The notes under the pieces: model-generated
Databases searched by the model: none
Seen by the model: only the letters and a program-made list of their open reading frames with translations
What the model was told of the DNA's origin: nothing
Translations under genes and position numbers: made by a program
Shown here: positions 37,601 to 48,182 of the stretch, one piece after another
Layout: the number at the start of each line of letters is the position of its first letter
Position numbering within the stretch: position 1 is the stretch's first letter
Origin: Priapulus caudatus
Taxonomy: Eukaryota > Priapulida > Priapulimorpha > Priapulimorphida > Priapulidae
NCBI RefSeq assembly: GCF_000485595.1
Contig: NW_014577105.1
Location: 311,830-366,668, forward strand
DNA length: 54,839 nt
Direction of reading: 5' to 3'

Positions 37601-39446
37601 CTTTGTCTATTCGGTGCCACAGCTGTTCCACTTGCTGCCCTGCCCACGACATCGCATGCCCAGGTGACGTTTCCACGCTAAGTCACGTCCGCTTCATGGT
37701 AACCAACTCTAACCTGACAAAAATGGCCAGAGTGCAACTTTTTTTCATTTTTGGTTGTGATGCACCTTGTGGAATGTAGTGTTGGTGTGTTGTGGTCCAT
37801 CTATTTGTCAACAGTAGTGCAACAGATCTAAATGGCTTCATGTTTGATAGCATTCTGAAATTGTATTGGTGGTTGAAACTGGAAATCAGTGGTGCTCAAG
37901 AAGTTTGGTTCATATTTCCCTCTTTATTAGGGTGATAAATGCAGCATCATATGTAGGGTATGTGGAGAGGGTAATCTTTTTACTTTATGGACTATTTGAA
38001 ACAAAGACTAACATTCTGGGGCAAGATTTAGTGTAGGTACGTTACAACTTAATGTCCTAGCACCAGCCAACTAATTTTCTTGAAAACTACACTAAACAAT
38101 ACTATTGTATCAGTTTATTATTACCTGGAGGTAATTCACCAAAATGTTTTTTTCAAAAAGTATTTTAACAAAAAGATCTCGACATAGGCTTTATAATAAA
38201 TATGCATGCAATCTTAAGTTGAGGTTCTAGAACCTGAGCAGGTACAACTTTACATGCCTTAAAAACATGAGATTTAAGGAAAATCACTTTACCCGCTTTT
38301 TAGCTCACCTTGACATCGTCAAGCTGAGCTATTGCCATGGGTCGTCGTCTGTCCGTTCGTCCGTCCGTCCGTCCGTTCGTCAACATTTTGCTACGGTCAA
38401 CGATAACTCAGGAACCGTTTGACCCACATGTTTGAAATTGGGTAAAGTTGTTACTGCTATGCTCCCATATTAAACGTCCTATTTTGGAGCACGCCAGTCG
38501 ACGTACTTTCGAGCCACGGCAATTTTTTGGCAAAAATAGGAATTGCCATTAGTCAGTTCAGGTTCAACAGATTTTGCTCATTTTTGGTATGTGAATGAAT
38601 AAGGGCTTGGGGTTTTGATATTGTAATAAAAATTATGCAAATTAGGTAGGGTTTGGCAATTATATAGCATATTAGATAGACACGCAGATAACAAACAGTC
38701 TGTGTTGTCACACTCGTCTGGTTCGTTTTACAAGATTTCATTGACAATATCTTTAATGCAAAATTCCTGCTATGAACATATGATTTATACTATTATTATT
38801 ATATTATTATTATATTATTATTATTATTATGATATAATGATTTATGCTAAGAAACATCAAAGCGGGTATAGCGCCATCTACCGTCACAAATTGTGATTCA
38901 TTTTGGTTTATAAATTATTTATAATTTATATATAATATTATATATTATTTTCACATAAAAAATTACACATAATTATCAAGAGTATATAATGGGAGTTCTC
39001 CCATATATACTCTTCGTTTCTATAATGTACGTTGATGGTTGCTCAATTAAAACTGACTTCTTCTCACTCACTCATTTGTGTCCTTTTTTGTGGTGAGCTA
39101 CAGTGTCATTGACACTTTCATTACTCTACGCCACAGGTTGCTGGACTCCGAAGACAAGCTGACGGTGAGCGTCGTCGCGGTGAAGAGGCGTGACATCAGC
39201 TTCCTCGGACGCGCCACTCTGAAGCTGTTTTCGGCGTTGGGCATCGCCAATGTTACAGAGGGCGCCGGCGAGGATGGCGCCTTTATGCAGTTCGACAACC
39301 TGACGCTGATCAACCTGCTGTTGTCATTCATCGGCCCAACGCACGAACGCACCCTGGTGGTCTATCTACTGCTGCTGCAGGTGTCGTGCAGCTGTGTTGC
39401 ATTCTTCGTGCGCTACCCGCTTGCTCGGATATTCTACGACGCGTGA
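34464..39446 (+). CDS. DPAGT1: UDP-GlcNAc:dolichyl-phosphate GlcNAc-1-phosphotransferase, complete
   Basis: Spliced CDS: 34464-34627, 35022-35142, 35734-35947, 36569-36715, 37126-37210, 37475-37663, 39137-39446. That is 1230 nt, 409 residues, against 408 in human. All junctions are GT-AG and phases match. The enzyme (ALG7 in yeast, the tunicamycin target) adds GlcNAc-1-P to dolichyl phosphate in the ER membrane, the first step of N-glycan precursor synthesis. It is a multi-span PNPT-family protein. Visible motifs: [13 protein letters not shown], the GFADD pair (Asp116, Asp117), [11 protein letters not shown] (183-193), the VFVGDT loop (Asp253), HFSKTML and CPRHRMPR, then TLINLLL near the end. 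The ATG at 34464 starts [12 protein letters not shown], with a hydrophobic segment following at the family position. Introns 2, 3 and 6 carry transposons. A polyadenylation signal is likely at 39882. The gene seems intact. Confidence 0.98.
35022..35142 (+). CDS. DPAGT1: DPAGT1 exon 2 (TM2)
   Basis: It begins after TTTCAG with [20 protein letters not shown], the conserved IPESxGVIxGAIFL signature with the second membrane segment, and ends PFPHNV before GTAAGT. Phase 2 to 0. Confidence 0.95.
35275..35482. mobile_element. MITE, GGGTCTATGTCCCCCAGGGT ends, copy 1 (DPAGT1 intron 2)
   Basis: Terminal inverted repeats of about 40 bp: GGGTCTATGTCCCCCAGGGT on the left and its inverse on the right. The interior contains GGTTAGGGTTAGGGAG and GTACGGTCCGGYATATTAGA repeated twice. 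About 208 bp, no ORF. End positions are accurate to a few bases. Confidence 0.9.
35734..35947 (+). CDS. DPAGT1: DPAGT1 exon 3 (TM3-TM4, GFADD active-site pair)
   Basis: It encodes [20 protein letters not shown] with [11 protein letters not shown], the catalytic Asp pair and the basic loop after it. [14 protein letters not shown] and VPKPFR follow. It ends in phase 1 (DVDL plus C) before GTGAGT. Confidence 0.96.
36239..36481. mobile_element. MITE, same family, copy 2 (DPAGT1 intron 3), inverted
   Basis: The same terminal repeats as 35275-35482, with the interior in opposite orientation (CCCTAACCCTAACCATATCA appears twice). The interior is partly duplicated in tandem (about 36340-36385 and 36400-36445). 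About 243 bp, no ORF. Confidence 0.9.
36569..36715 (+). CDS. DPAGT1: DPAGT1 exon 4 ([11 protein letters not shown])
   Basis: Entered in phase 1 after TTTCAG. It reads [20 protein letters not shown], then [13 protein letters not shown] and the start of the next membrane span. The donor is CAGGTAAGT. Confidence 0.96.
37126..37210 (+). CDS. DPAGT1: DPAGT1 exon 5
   Basis: 85 nt, phase 1 to 2. It encodes [20 protein letters not shown], then LALFYHN and two bases of Trp. It is short and not apparent as an ORF on its own. Confidence 0.93.
37475..37663 (+). CDS. DPAGT1: DPAGT1 exon 6 (VFVGDT and HRMPR)
   Basis: Phase 2 to 2. It encodes [20 protein letters not shown], then [16 protein letters not shown] and the CPRHRMPR basic motif that binds the UDP-GlcNAc phosphates in this family. 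The donor is CAGGTGACG. Confidence 0.97.
37664..38301. other. DPAGT1 intron 6, left part
   Basis: Nothing recognised in about 640 bases apart from ordinary AT-rich sequence. Confidence 0.5.
38302..39122 (+). mobile_element. Dispersed repeat AGCTCACCTTGACATCGTC, copy 2 (DPAGT1 intron 6)
   Basis: The same family and orientation as 5826-6839. It starts with the AGCTCACCTTGACATCGTC hairpin and a GTCCGTCCGT tract, and shares the phrases GGAGCACGCCAGTCGAC and GGTTCAACRGATTTTGCT. It ends with AAGAGTATATAATGGGAG palindromes (38978-39014) and GTGAGCTACAGTGTCATTG. It lacks the 310-bp internal duplication of copy 1 and has a (TTA)n tract at about 38788-38832. Confidence 0.85.
39137..39446 (+). CDS. DPAGT1: DPAGT1 terminal exon 7
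   Basis: Entered in phase 2 after GCCACAG. It encodes the lumenal/cytosolic loop ([29 protein letters not shown]), a [19 protein letters not shown] segment and the last membrane span. It ends [14 protein letters not shown] with TGA at 39444-39446. The dispersed repeat in intron 6 ends only about 14 bases upstream of the acceptor. Confidence 0.96.
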
Positions 39447-39881
39447 GGGAGACACAGAGCTATCTTACTCCCCTGTCGCATGGGTGGGAGCTATCATCTG
39501 AGCATATGGCTCTGTGCTCAGCTGATTATTCTTGTTTGTGGCGGACTTAAAACGAGGCACTTTGTGATCTACCCAATCACAAGAATTTTCCACGGGCAAA
39601 GGGTTGTTATGTGCAGCACTCGTTTTGTTGAGTCGTTCAATCAAAACCGATTAGAGCAGGGAAGGGTTTCTGTTTTGTACAAAGACTATAGTAACCTAGA
39701 TGGCTGATGTGCAATGCCATATGTCATTCATTAGTCAGAGACTGGCTCTCATGCCTTTGCTAACTCTTATACGTTTCTGTTAGGAGCTTATACGAGAATA
39801 CTTGTGTAACTTTTGGCATTACTTTCAGTTAAATTAGGTTTAATTAAATTATGCTACATATGACTGATTTTTAAGGAAGTA

Positions 39882-39887
39882 AATAAA
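39882..39887 (+). terminator. Possible polyadenylation signal of DPAGT1
   Basis: An AATAAA (within AAATAAATAATG) lies 436 bases after the stop codon. It is the first canonical hexamer I noticed; usage is not shown by the sequence. Confidence 0.4.
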
Positions 39888-41524
39888 TAATGAAATATTT
39901 TACAAAGTGGCAGTAGGTAATCATAGGTATTCATAACTGCCCCCTCGTTCATGCTATTTCCTTACAGTTATGTTGGGAATTGCATCAATGAGGTTTTGTA
40001 TCACGTTTAAAATGAAACGGATGTAGGATCTGTTATTCAATAGGATATTAAATGGTAAGAAGTGGTATGTAGCATAAATAGGGCTCATTATAACATCATG
40101 TTAAAAGCTGGGCCCCGTTCTCAAAAATATCGTAAGTAGTTATGACTATTGTAAGTTTTAAATCATAACTTTTTCACAACATTTTCCTTCAAAAGTTATG
40201 ACATTTTAGACTTGCGATGTCGTATCTACTCGTGATGTTTCCGGTTATGCCCCCACTGGACTCGTGTTGTTATAAGTGAACATATTGTTGAAAGCTGGAG
40301 CCGTGTCATCATTTCTTGGATGTCTTATGTACCCGTAGAGTAATCGAGACAAATCATGTATAACTGTTATATTATGATTAGTAGGCTTCCCCATCTTCAA
40401 CCTGAGATGGTTACGTCTTTTGATATGCACTATCTCGTCCACGTCTAGCTCTGTATGCAATGTCAACTTAAGGCCACTTTGTGATGGCATTTTCACTGAG
40501 GTACGTGCAGAACTGCCTGAAATAATTGCGAAAAAATGCGTAACGACAAACGGTCTTCATGTGCACGCGACATACAACACCATTACTAAGCAGGGTATCC
40601 AGATTCATTTAAATGTAGAAATATGCTAAACCAGCTTGCAGGAAACATTGCTTAATTCCACTTAATTAATTTAGTGTATACAAATAGGTATGGAGAATAT
40701 TGTCTCATTTTGTCCATGAATCTATGATGTGTCGCAGTTATATAAAACAATTAAGAGTATGTCTATGGTTTCTAATATGAAGCTAAAGTTTAATATTTAT
40801 TTTCATCTGTCATAATAATAAGTGTTGATAGTATCTATTGTCAAAATAACTTGGTACGCTATAGCTTTTTGACATTTTATGTAAATTTCGCCATTTTATT
40901 ATATAAATATCGTGTGTAGAATGCTATTTCAAGTTGCTGGGTGTTTCTATTCATCCGTTTCTAACGTGTAATAAGATTTGTTAGTGTTAGCTCTAGGTTA
41001 TAATAAGCGGCTGGTAACGCAGCAAGCGTTACAAAGCGCGAGTTCGAGGCAAGGTCGTAATACGTTTACAACTGTTTAGTGTTTACAGCGTACTGACGTT
41101 TATCTATAAACGCTATAGGATTATATAAATATAACAATTAATATAATAAAATATTAATATAAACAACATAAACTACATATAAACTATAATTAATTAACAG
41201 CTAATAATGGCTTTTTTGCAAACATTGTTGCACTGGATACTTTATATATTTCAATTAACATGTTTTTTGCATTAAATGCAATACAGCATTATGTAAGACA
41301 CAATTAAGGTTGCATTATACGTGGACTGATAGGCCTAGTATATGAATGGCCCGCTGACATACAGTGTCAGCTACAGCTCGGCCAGTTATTGGGCCTATAT
41401 AAAGGTATAATTTCAGTTGAGACTAATTTAAAAGCGATTCTCTATTATAACAGATTTATGCCCCATTAGGGCCTACTAAGCGATGGCGAATAAAAAAAAC
41501 TTGCTGTATTATGCGTTATTTGCA
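39888..41524. other. Intergenic region between DPAGT1 and the minisatellite element
   Basis: AT-rich. There is an unrecognised 83-codon minus-strand ORF at 40245-40496 (contains KRRNHLRLKMGKP). The phrase GGGCCCCGTTCTCAAAAATA at 40111 looks like one end of a MITE whose partner I cannot find. Nothing else is evident. Confidence 0.45.
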
Positions 41525-43180
41525 ATAGGAGTGTTTCACGTAACGTCATAGATCAGGTCACGTGTATTTGTTATGTGTCATGGTTGGCAGAAGCGAAGCG
41601 TGCTGCTTGACATTTACAGATTAATGACCACATGTTCTGATAGAAAGCGCTGTTTATGTAGTGCACGTACACGTGCGTGCTGCGTGCGTGCGTGTGCACG
41701 TACACGTGCGTGCATGCGTGCGTGCGTGCGAACTTACACGTGCGTGCGTGTGCACGTACACGTTCGTACGTTCGTGTGCACGTACACGTGCGTGTGTGCG
41801 TGTGCACGTACACGTGCGTGCATGCGTGTGTGTGTGCGTGCGTGCGTGTGCAGGTACACGTGTGTGCATGAATGCGTTGGTGCGTACGTGCGTGTGTGTA
41901 CAGGTACACGTGCGTGCGTGCATGCATGTGCACGTAGACGTGCGTGCGTGCGTGCGTGCGTGTGCACGTACACCTGCGTGCATGCATGCGTGCGTGCGTG
42001 TGTACGTAAACGTGCGTGCATGCGTGCGTGCGTGTGCACGTATACGTGCGTGCATGTGTGCGTGTGTGTGCAAGTACACGTGCGTGAGTGCCTATGTACG
42101 TACACGTGCGTTCGTGCGTGCGTGCGTGCGTGTGCACTTACACGTGCGTACATGCGTGCGTGCGTGCGTGTGCGCGCGTGCGTGCGTGTGCACGTACACG
42201 TGCGCGCGTACGTGCGTGCGTGCGTGTGAATGTACACGTGCGTGCGTGTGTGTGTGTGCAGGTACACGTGAGTGCGTGCGTATGCACATATACGTGCGTG
42301 CGTGCGTGTGCACGTACACCTGCGTGCATGCGAGCGTGCGTGCGTGTGCAGGTACACGTGTGTGCATGCGCGCGTGCGTGCGTGCGTTTGGATGTACACG
42401 TGCGCGCGTGCGTACCTGCATATGCACGTACACATGCGTGCATGCTGTGCGCGTAGTGTATGCACGTACACATGCGTGCATGCGTGCGTGCGTGCGTGTG
42501 CACGTACACGTGCGTGCATGCGTGAGTGCGTGCGTGTGCACGTACACGTGCGTGCATACGTGAGTGCGTGCGTGTGCACGTACACGTGCGTGCGTGCGTG
42601 CACGTACACGTGCGGGCGTGTTCACGTGCGTGCATGCGTGCGTGTATGTGCACGTACACGTACACGTGCGTGCGTGCGTGCGTGTGCAGGTACACGTGCG
42701 TGTGCGTGTGCACGTACACGTGCGTGCATGCGTGAGTGCGTGCGTGTGCACGTACACGTGCGTGCGTGCGTGTGTACCTACACGTGCGTGCATGAGCGTG
42801 CGTGCGTCCGTGTGTGTGCACGTGTGCGTGCGTGCGTGTGTGCGCGCGTGTGCAGGTACACGTTCGTGCGTGTGTAGGTACACGTTTGTGCATGTGTGCG
42901 TGCGTGCGTACGTGCGTGTTTGTGCAGGTACACGTGCGTGCGTGCGTGCATGCATGTGCACGTAGACGTGCGTGCGTGTGCACGCACACGTGCGTGCATG
43001 AGTGCATGCGTGCGTGTGCACGTACACGTGCGTGCATGAGTGTGTGCGTGCGTGCGTGTGTACGTACACGTGCGTGCGTGTGCTTGTATCGAACAATATC
43101 ACGCATCTGCTTGCTGCCAACCGTTAAACTGCGCATGCGCGCATATGACGTCAATGTTTATCAACATGAAACACTCCTAT
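41525..43180 (-). mobile_element. Minisatellite-cored TIR element, copy 2
   Basis: It begins ATAGGAGTGTTTCACGTAAC and ends ACATGAAACACTCCTAT. Its left arm (41525-41665) is almost identical to the inverse of the right arm of 29895-31467, and its right arm (about 43085-43180) to the inverse of that element's left arm, so the two are in opposite orientation. The core of about 1.4 kb is built from units of about 26-34 bp around GTGCACGTACACGTGCGTGC. Translations of all six frames are repetitive [12 protein letters not shown]-like artefacts. No transposase. Confidence 0.9.
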
Positions 43181-43319
43181 ACTTGCCAATAGCAACCACC
43201 GCAATGAACATGATAGGCTAGTCAACGGACGATAAAAGCGTCTAGACTTTTTTATCTAGAGTGTTGAAGAGTGGAGTTGACATTAGATAATTAATCAATT
43301 TTAATACAATATAATACAT

Positions 43320-43830
43320 GTGAACTGGTAGAATATATTTGGGCGATCCGCAGTCTAATTCGCATCTACGAAAAATCAGCTTTCAAAAAGTCGCACGTTT
43401 TAGGCATTATTCGTAGAAAACTCCCTGTGCTATACCGTATATTCACGGTACACCACGTCACGGTCGGTGAGTGCGGGATGAACGCGAGCTATCGAATTAT
43501 TCCGCTACGCGCGCGCTCGGAGCATGCGCACGAGCTGCGTGAAAGTTCGATGACCAGATCAGGAAAACTTCGAAGCTAGTCACAGGCGAGAGGACACGCG
43601 GGGTGGTCTCGTCTATGGCCAGACACAATCGCGACTATGACACCCGTCGCGTAATGGCGCACACGCTGAAAGGTGCTACAGTGGCGCTTTTCCGGCCATT
43701 CATTTCCTGTCGCATCTCCACGGCAACCCTGAACGCGGGCGCCGCCTGCTAAGCGCGAGAAGCTTGCAGCCCGGCACGCCTAGGAAGCGTTTAGGGGACG
43801 ATATTGTGTGTGTTTATATAACCGTAGCGA
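43320..43830. promoter_or_regulatory. CpG-rich island, possible promoter
   Basis: The region is clearly richer in GC and CpG than its neighbours and is not a simple repeat (CTACGCGCGCGCTCGGAGCA, GAGCATGCGCACGAGC, GGGCGCCGCCTGCTAAGCGC). It lies 4.3 kb upstream of the first visible exon of the orphan gene and has no convincing ORF. It could hold that gene's 5' end. Confidence 0.3.
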
Positions 43831-44070
43831 TCCCATGGTCACGTGCAATATGTTCACGACTGATTTCGAGTGTTATGTGTACTGCGTGCCGATGGTCCGT
43901 GTTGTTATTTTATTGATGCGCTATTAGCGTGTAACAAACAGTAATTCTTCACTTCACAATTAGATCTATCAATACTACTCGGAGTTCCTTGGTTTATTCT
44001 AGTTAATAGGTCGTAAGCTTATCCATATTACAACGATATGAGCGCGTGCTTCGTAATAGCAACTTGTAAC

Positions 44071-44083
44071 ATATATATATATA

Positions 44084-44150
<67 letters not shown>

Positions 44151-44155
44151 ATATA
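44071..44155. repeat. (TA)n microsatellite
   Basis: An almost pure TA tract with ATGATATA interruptions at both ends, giving IYIYIY artefact frames. Confidence 0.97.
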
Positions 44156-44823
44156 TTGGTACCTGCAAACGATGACGGTCATTACCATGTTTTATTACCC
44201 TAATGTTACAGGTGGTTGCTAATATTATGGAGAAATACCGGGTGTATTTTCGACGTCCTCTAATAATAAACGTATAATAACCGTGATGTTTTGAGGACAC
44301 GGTTGATCCATTTACACGTACACATGGCATATGTGTCCTCATTCACGTAGCATAACCTTGTGAGGATTTGGCCCATATCAGTGACCAATTTGAAAAAATA
44401 CGTACATGTAATATCCGTGGAAAATCATGATGGTGGGTACGCGTGACAACACGGCTAGTCAATATAACATTTACCCATGCAGGGTCTAGGAAGCGTGCAC
44501 ATATCACACCCAACCCCACCGTGTCACCGATTATATGGTTATCCTGACAACGCATAATGATGCATTATAGTACAGGCGTACATCATTACACGAGCCGAAC
44601 CCGGTAGGATAATACAAGGTGTGTCTAAAATTATATAAAATATTATTGATCGAATTTGGGTTGCGTGATTTCAAAAGGAACGAAAAAACGCTTCAAAGAA
44701 CGCGAAAACAATTTATTTATAATTATCTAACGTTATTCCTTTTTAAACACATGTTATAAGTACCGATAAAGAGACGTGCGTCTTTAATTTCTCAAATTTT
44801 CGCATTCTAATAACATGAGTGTA

Positions 44824-45350
44824 CAGACTCCAACTCTCCCGTTTTTGGCGGGAGATCTCCCGTTTTGGGGCCATTTTCCCAAAATCTCCCGTTTTCCCGC
44901 TTAAGCTGCATTTTCTCCCGCTTAAGTTTTGTTTTCTCCCGCCCCCAAAAAAATGTGTAATAACTATTTAAAAAATTAATAGTTTGATCGAGGAAGTACA
45001 ATCTAGAACACACTTCAGTTTGAACAAAATGAATAAAGTGACAGAATTAAGGTCAGCAATATCTACAGATGCTATTTCACTTTGTTTCTTTTAAAATCAA
45101 ATGAAACAAATGTGTTAAAAATAGCTTGTTTCAATACTAAAAGAAAACCTTAAAATCCAAGAGCTTCCGTGGGCGCTGCCCCCTGGTCCCCCGCCCCCTA
45201 AGGCGGGCCCCTGGACCACACCCGTAATGGGCGAGCGCCTTCGGCGCTCGCAATACGCGATCCGCGCGCTCAGTGTGTGGTCTCCAGTTTGCCAAGGGGT
45301 CCAGGCTGGAGAATCTCCAGTTTAGGTGATGCTTGGGGTTGTAGTCTCAT
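44824..45350. repeat. CTCCCGTTTT repeat / probable non-autonomous element
   Basis: The left part has several CTCCCGTTTT and CTCCCGCTTAAG phrases and GGCGGGAGATCTCCCG. The right part is GC-rich with hairpins (GCGAGCGCCTTCGGCGCTCGC) and GGAGAATCTCCAG. The outermost CAGACTCCAACTC and the inverse of GGGGTTGTAGTCTC are weakly similar, so it may be a hAT-like MITE. No clear target duplication. Confidence 0.45.
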
Positions 45351-46014
45351 TGACATCTAATTACAATATTGTATAAATAGGTCTACATGTTTGTGTCGAT
45401 GACTATAATATCGGTCTATAATACTATTCGGCAAGTGCAGTTGCATGTAACCTTATGTAGTTTGTTTCAGTTTGTATTAAGTACGCTTCTATGCAATTAA
45501 TATTAACACCGTGTACTCCATCTGGCATCTGTCTGTTTCCCTGTTTGATCCTAAATAAATTTCTCAATCAATTCACAATAGCATAGTTAGCGCGACGTAC
45601 CCTGCAGGCATGTCCTGTGCGAATAGGGAAGTCGACACTGCATGCATCAGCAATCCTAATTCCTATCGCCATCCGCCTTGTTCTGCTCTATGCTCATTTC
45701 ATTCACCTGCCACTATCGGAAAAATCTGATAGCGAAACCCGGCTGTATACATATAGCTCCATCCAGACCATAAAATCGCAAGCATGAATAATCTTATAAC
45801 TGCATATAAGCGGCCGTCGCCCGGCCACCGTGCCGCGCTATATAGCCATGATCACGGCTGCCGACACTGCGTCAGTCGGTGCAGTGCTACGCACGACACG
45901 GCACTTGCACACGATACCGCAGGAATCTGCTGCGGCTGATGTAGGTTTCATCAGCGTGTAACGCGGCGGTGGCGGAGACGGCGTCACGCTGTTCCAGCAA
46001 CTGAGCGAACATTC

Positions 46015-46205
46015 ACGAATTCTCAGCGACAGTGTCGCAAGACTTGGTAGCAAAATCTCAGAGACGGGATATCAGTGACGGAGAGTCTCACTCACGACAT
46101 TCTCTCAGTAGCGGAATCTCAGCACCTGACTCCGCGATACCGGGTCTCTTTGACGGAGTCTCGGTGACGGCGTCTCACTGACGGTGCCTCAGTATTGGAG
46201 TCGTA
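46015..46205 (+). repeat. Degenerate TCTCAGTGACGGAG repeat
   Basis: About ten imperfect units of 12-27 bp (TCTCAGCGACAGTG, TCTCAGAGACGGG, TATCAGTGACGGAG, TCTCGGTGACGGCG, TCTCACTGACGGTG) run through this GC-rich stretch. It has no coding assignment. Confidence 0.7.
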
Positions 46206-47055
46206 TTAAACGCAGAGGATTAGGTCAAGTTAAGAGTTGAGAGCACTTCGGCGGATAGGACGGCGGTGGAACGGGTGCTGCGATTCTGGCTTTACTCGAT
46301 ATTGCCCGTGCTGCGACCACAGGTGTTTCTAACCATCGCGGCTTCTGCTGTTTCCTGCTGTGAATTACGTGCAATGCAGTGTAAAAGTCACCGGTGATGC
46401 CAACGCTATACACCAATAAAGGTTAGCATGTGTGTATTTGTCACGATGTGTGTACTCTATACTTTATGGACGGTATCAGTTTGCATGCATAGAACACTAG
46501 CAGGTAAACACTATGTTAATTGCCTTACTGTACGTTATCAAGCAATTTATGTTATGTTCATTTTGCAACAAGCATTTGGAAATCAATTTAGGCGAAAAGT
46601 ATAGTCATTGAAAATAATCGGCATGACATATCGGTAATTCAACCGATGTAAATAAAAATGAGAGAAAGAGCGCCGTAGACACGTGGATATATACATATAT
46701 AGTATATCTGTGATATCAGGAGCGAGTGCGAGAGTGGGCGAGGGCGGGGTAGAGAGAGTGAAAAGATCAAGTAGCGCACAAAAATCGTATCATTGTTCAC
46801 TGAGAGCTGGAAAATTAATCCAGTTATTTGCTACAGTTCAATCACTTTATCTACCCAGTGCATTGCCACGTATAGTCGTCCTACAAAGACCCTCCAATAA
46901 TACCGCCCTCCGTGCAATGTCAACGTACGCAATTAGCTGCGCGTCATTTTTCTCATTCGGATACAATCCAGCGGATGTTTGAAGCGATTTTCGCTTGATC
47001 AGCAACGCTGAATGGTGGTATCGCGTGCGCATGCTCGTGCATCATACTCGTGAAC

Positions 47056-47258
47056 GGTGTGTGTGTAGGGGTATGTGTGTGTGTGGGGTAGGGGGTATGT
47101 GTGTCTGTGTGTGTATGTGCGTGTATTTGTGTGAGCGGTGTGTGTGTGGTGTGTGTGTGTGTGTGTGTGTGGTGTGTGTGTGTGTTGTGTGCGGTATTTG
47201 TGCGATTGTGTGTGGTGCGTGTGTGTGGTGTGTGTGTGTATGCTGTGTTGTATGTGTG

Positions 47259-47300
<42 letters not shown>

Positions 47301-47368
47301 ATGTGTGTTTGTGTCTGTCTGTTCTGTGCGTGCGTGCGTGTGTGTGCGCGCGTGCGCGGCGCGCGCGC

Positions 47369-47436
<68 letters not shown>

Positions 47437-47502
47437 GTGTGTATGTGTGTGTATGTGTGCGTGCGTTTGTGTACGTGTGTATGTGTGTATGTATTTGTAT
47501 GT

Positions 47503-47541
<39 letters not shown>

Positions 47542-47621
47542 TGTGTGTGTGTGTGTGTGTGTGTGTTGTGTGTGTTGTGTGTGTTGTGTGTGTGTGGTGT
47601 GTGCGCGCGCTCGCGTGTGTG
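47056..47621. repeat. Long (GT)n microsatellite
   Basis: 560 bp of GT repeat with GTGC/GCGC interruptions. All long open frames here are artefacts (VCVCVC and HTHTHT). The GC-alternating section (about 47335-47375) is Z-DNA-prone. Confidence 0.97.
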
Positions 47622-47639
47622 AAGGAATAGAATGCGAAG

Positions 47640-48182
47640 ATGTTAGAAATACATGGTAAAATGAAGAGAAGGGGAGATTGATATGAGGGCCATGAGATGT
47701 GACATAAGATGTTCGGGAAACAAGCTCTAAAACCATAATAAATATCTAGGGAGTTTCACCAGAAATTGAAATAATATATTAGTTATAATAATCGCAGGTA
47801 TCTACCACTCCGTAGGCATTCAGAATCATGGATATCGGCCGGATTATAATCATACTTTATATAGTAAGTATAAATAACCGAGTAATAATGAAGTAATAAC
47901 ATATATTACGACTATTCAAACTGCCATTGACAAGAGTTCTGCGAGATGCCATAACAACGAGGCGCTGATAATAACACTCTTTAATCAGCAGTCGGTAAAT
48001 AAGTAACTCAAACAGGTTGGCAGCCTACCTATGAGTCGATTTAAGATTATCGATAATAATTATGTGACATACGAGTACTAGCGTAATTTTCTATTCGTTC
48101 ATATTTCGTATGCACACGTGACTTTGACAATGTCGCCAGTATATCAGCTCATGTGCGATTGAATCACTATGCCGTGATTCAG
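47640..48182. other. Stretch upstream of the orphan gene exon
   Basis: Non-coding and AT-rich. It ends in the acceptor GCCGTGATTCAG at 48182. Nothing else recognised. Confidence 0.5.

Noticed and set aside
40245-40496. Minus-strand 83-codon ORF between DPAGT1 and the minisatellite element
   Set aside because: Begins MKMPSQSGLKLTLHTELDVD and has KRRNHLRLKMGKP, but there is no recognisable domain, splice context or neighbouring gene signal. Too weak to call.
41008-41057. tRNA-like text GAGTTCGAGGC after GGCTGGTAACGCAGC
   Set aside because: The B-box is only approximate, no A-box or cloverleaf pairs could be drawn, and there is no tail. Not called as tRNA or SINE.
44815-45350. CTCCCGTTTT repeat considered as a hAT MITE
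   Set aside because: The terminal similarity is weak and no 8-bp duplication is visible; kept only as a low-confidence repeat.
45838-45940. Possible first exon of the orphan gene: ATG at 45849 through a GTAGGT site at 45940, in phase 0
   Set aside because: The phase fits the exon at 48183, but the peptide has no signal peptide and no supporting signal, and the distance (2.2 kb) allows many chance matches.
46995-47736. Long VCVCVC/HTHTHT frames
   Set aside because: Direct translation of the (GT)n microsatellite.
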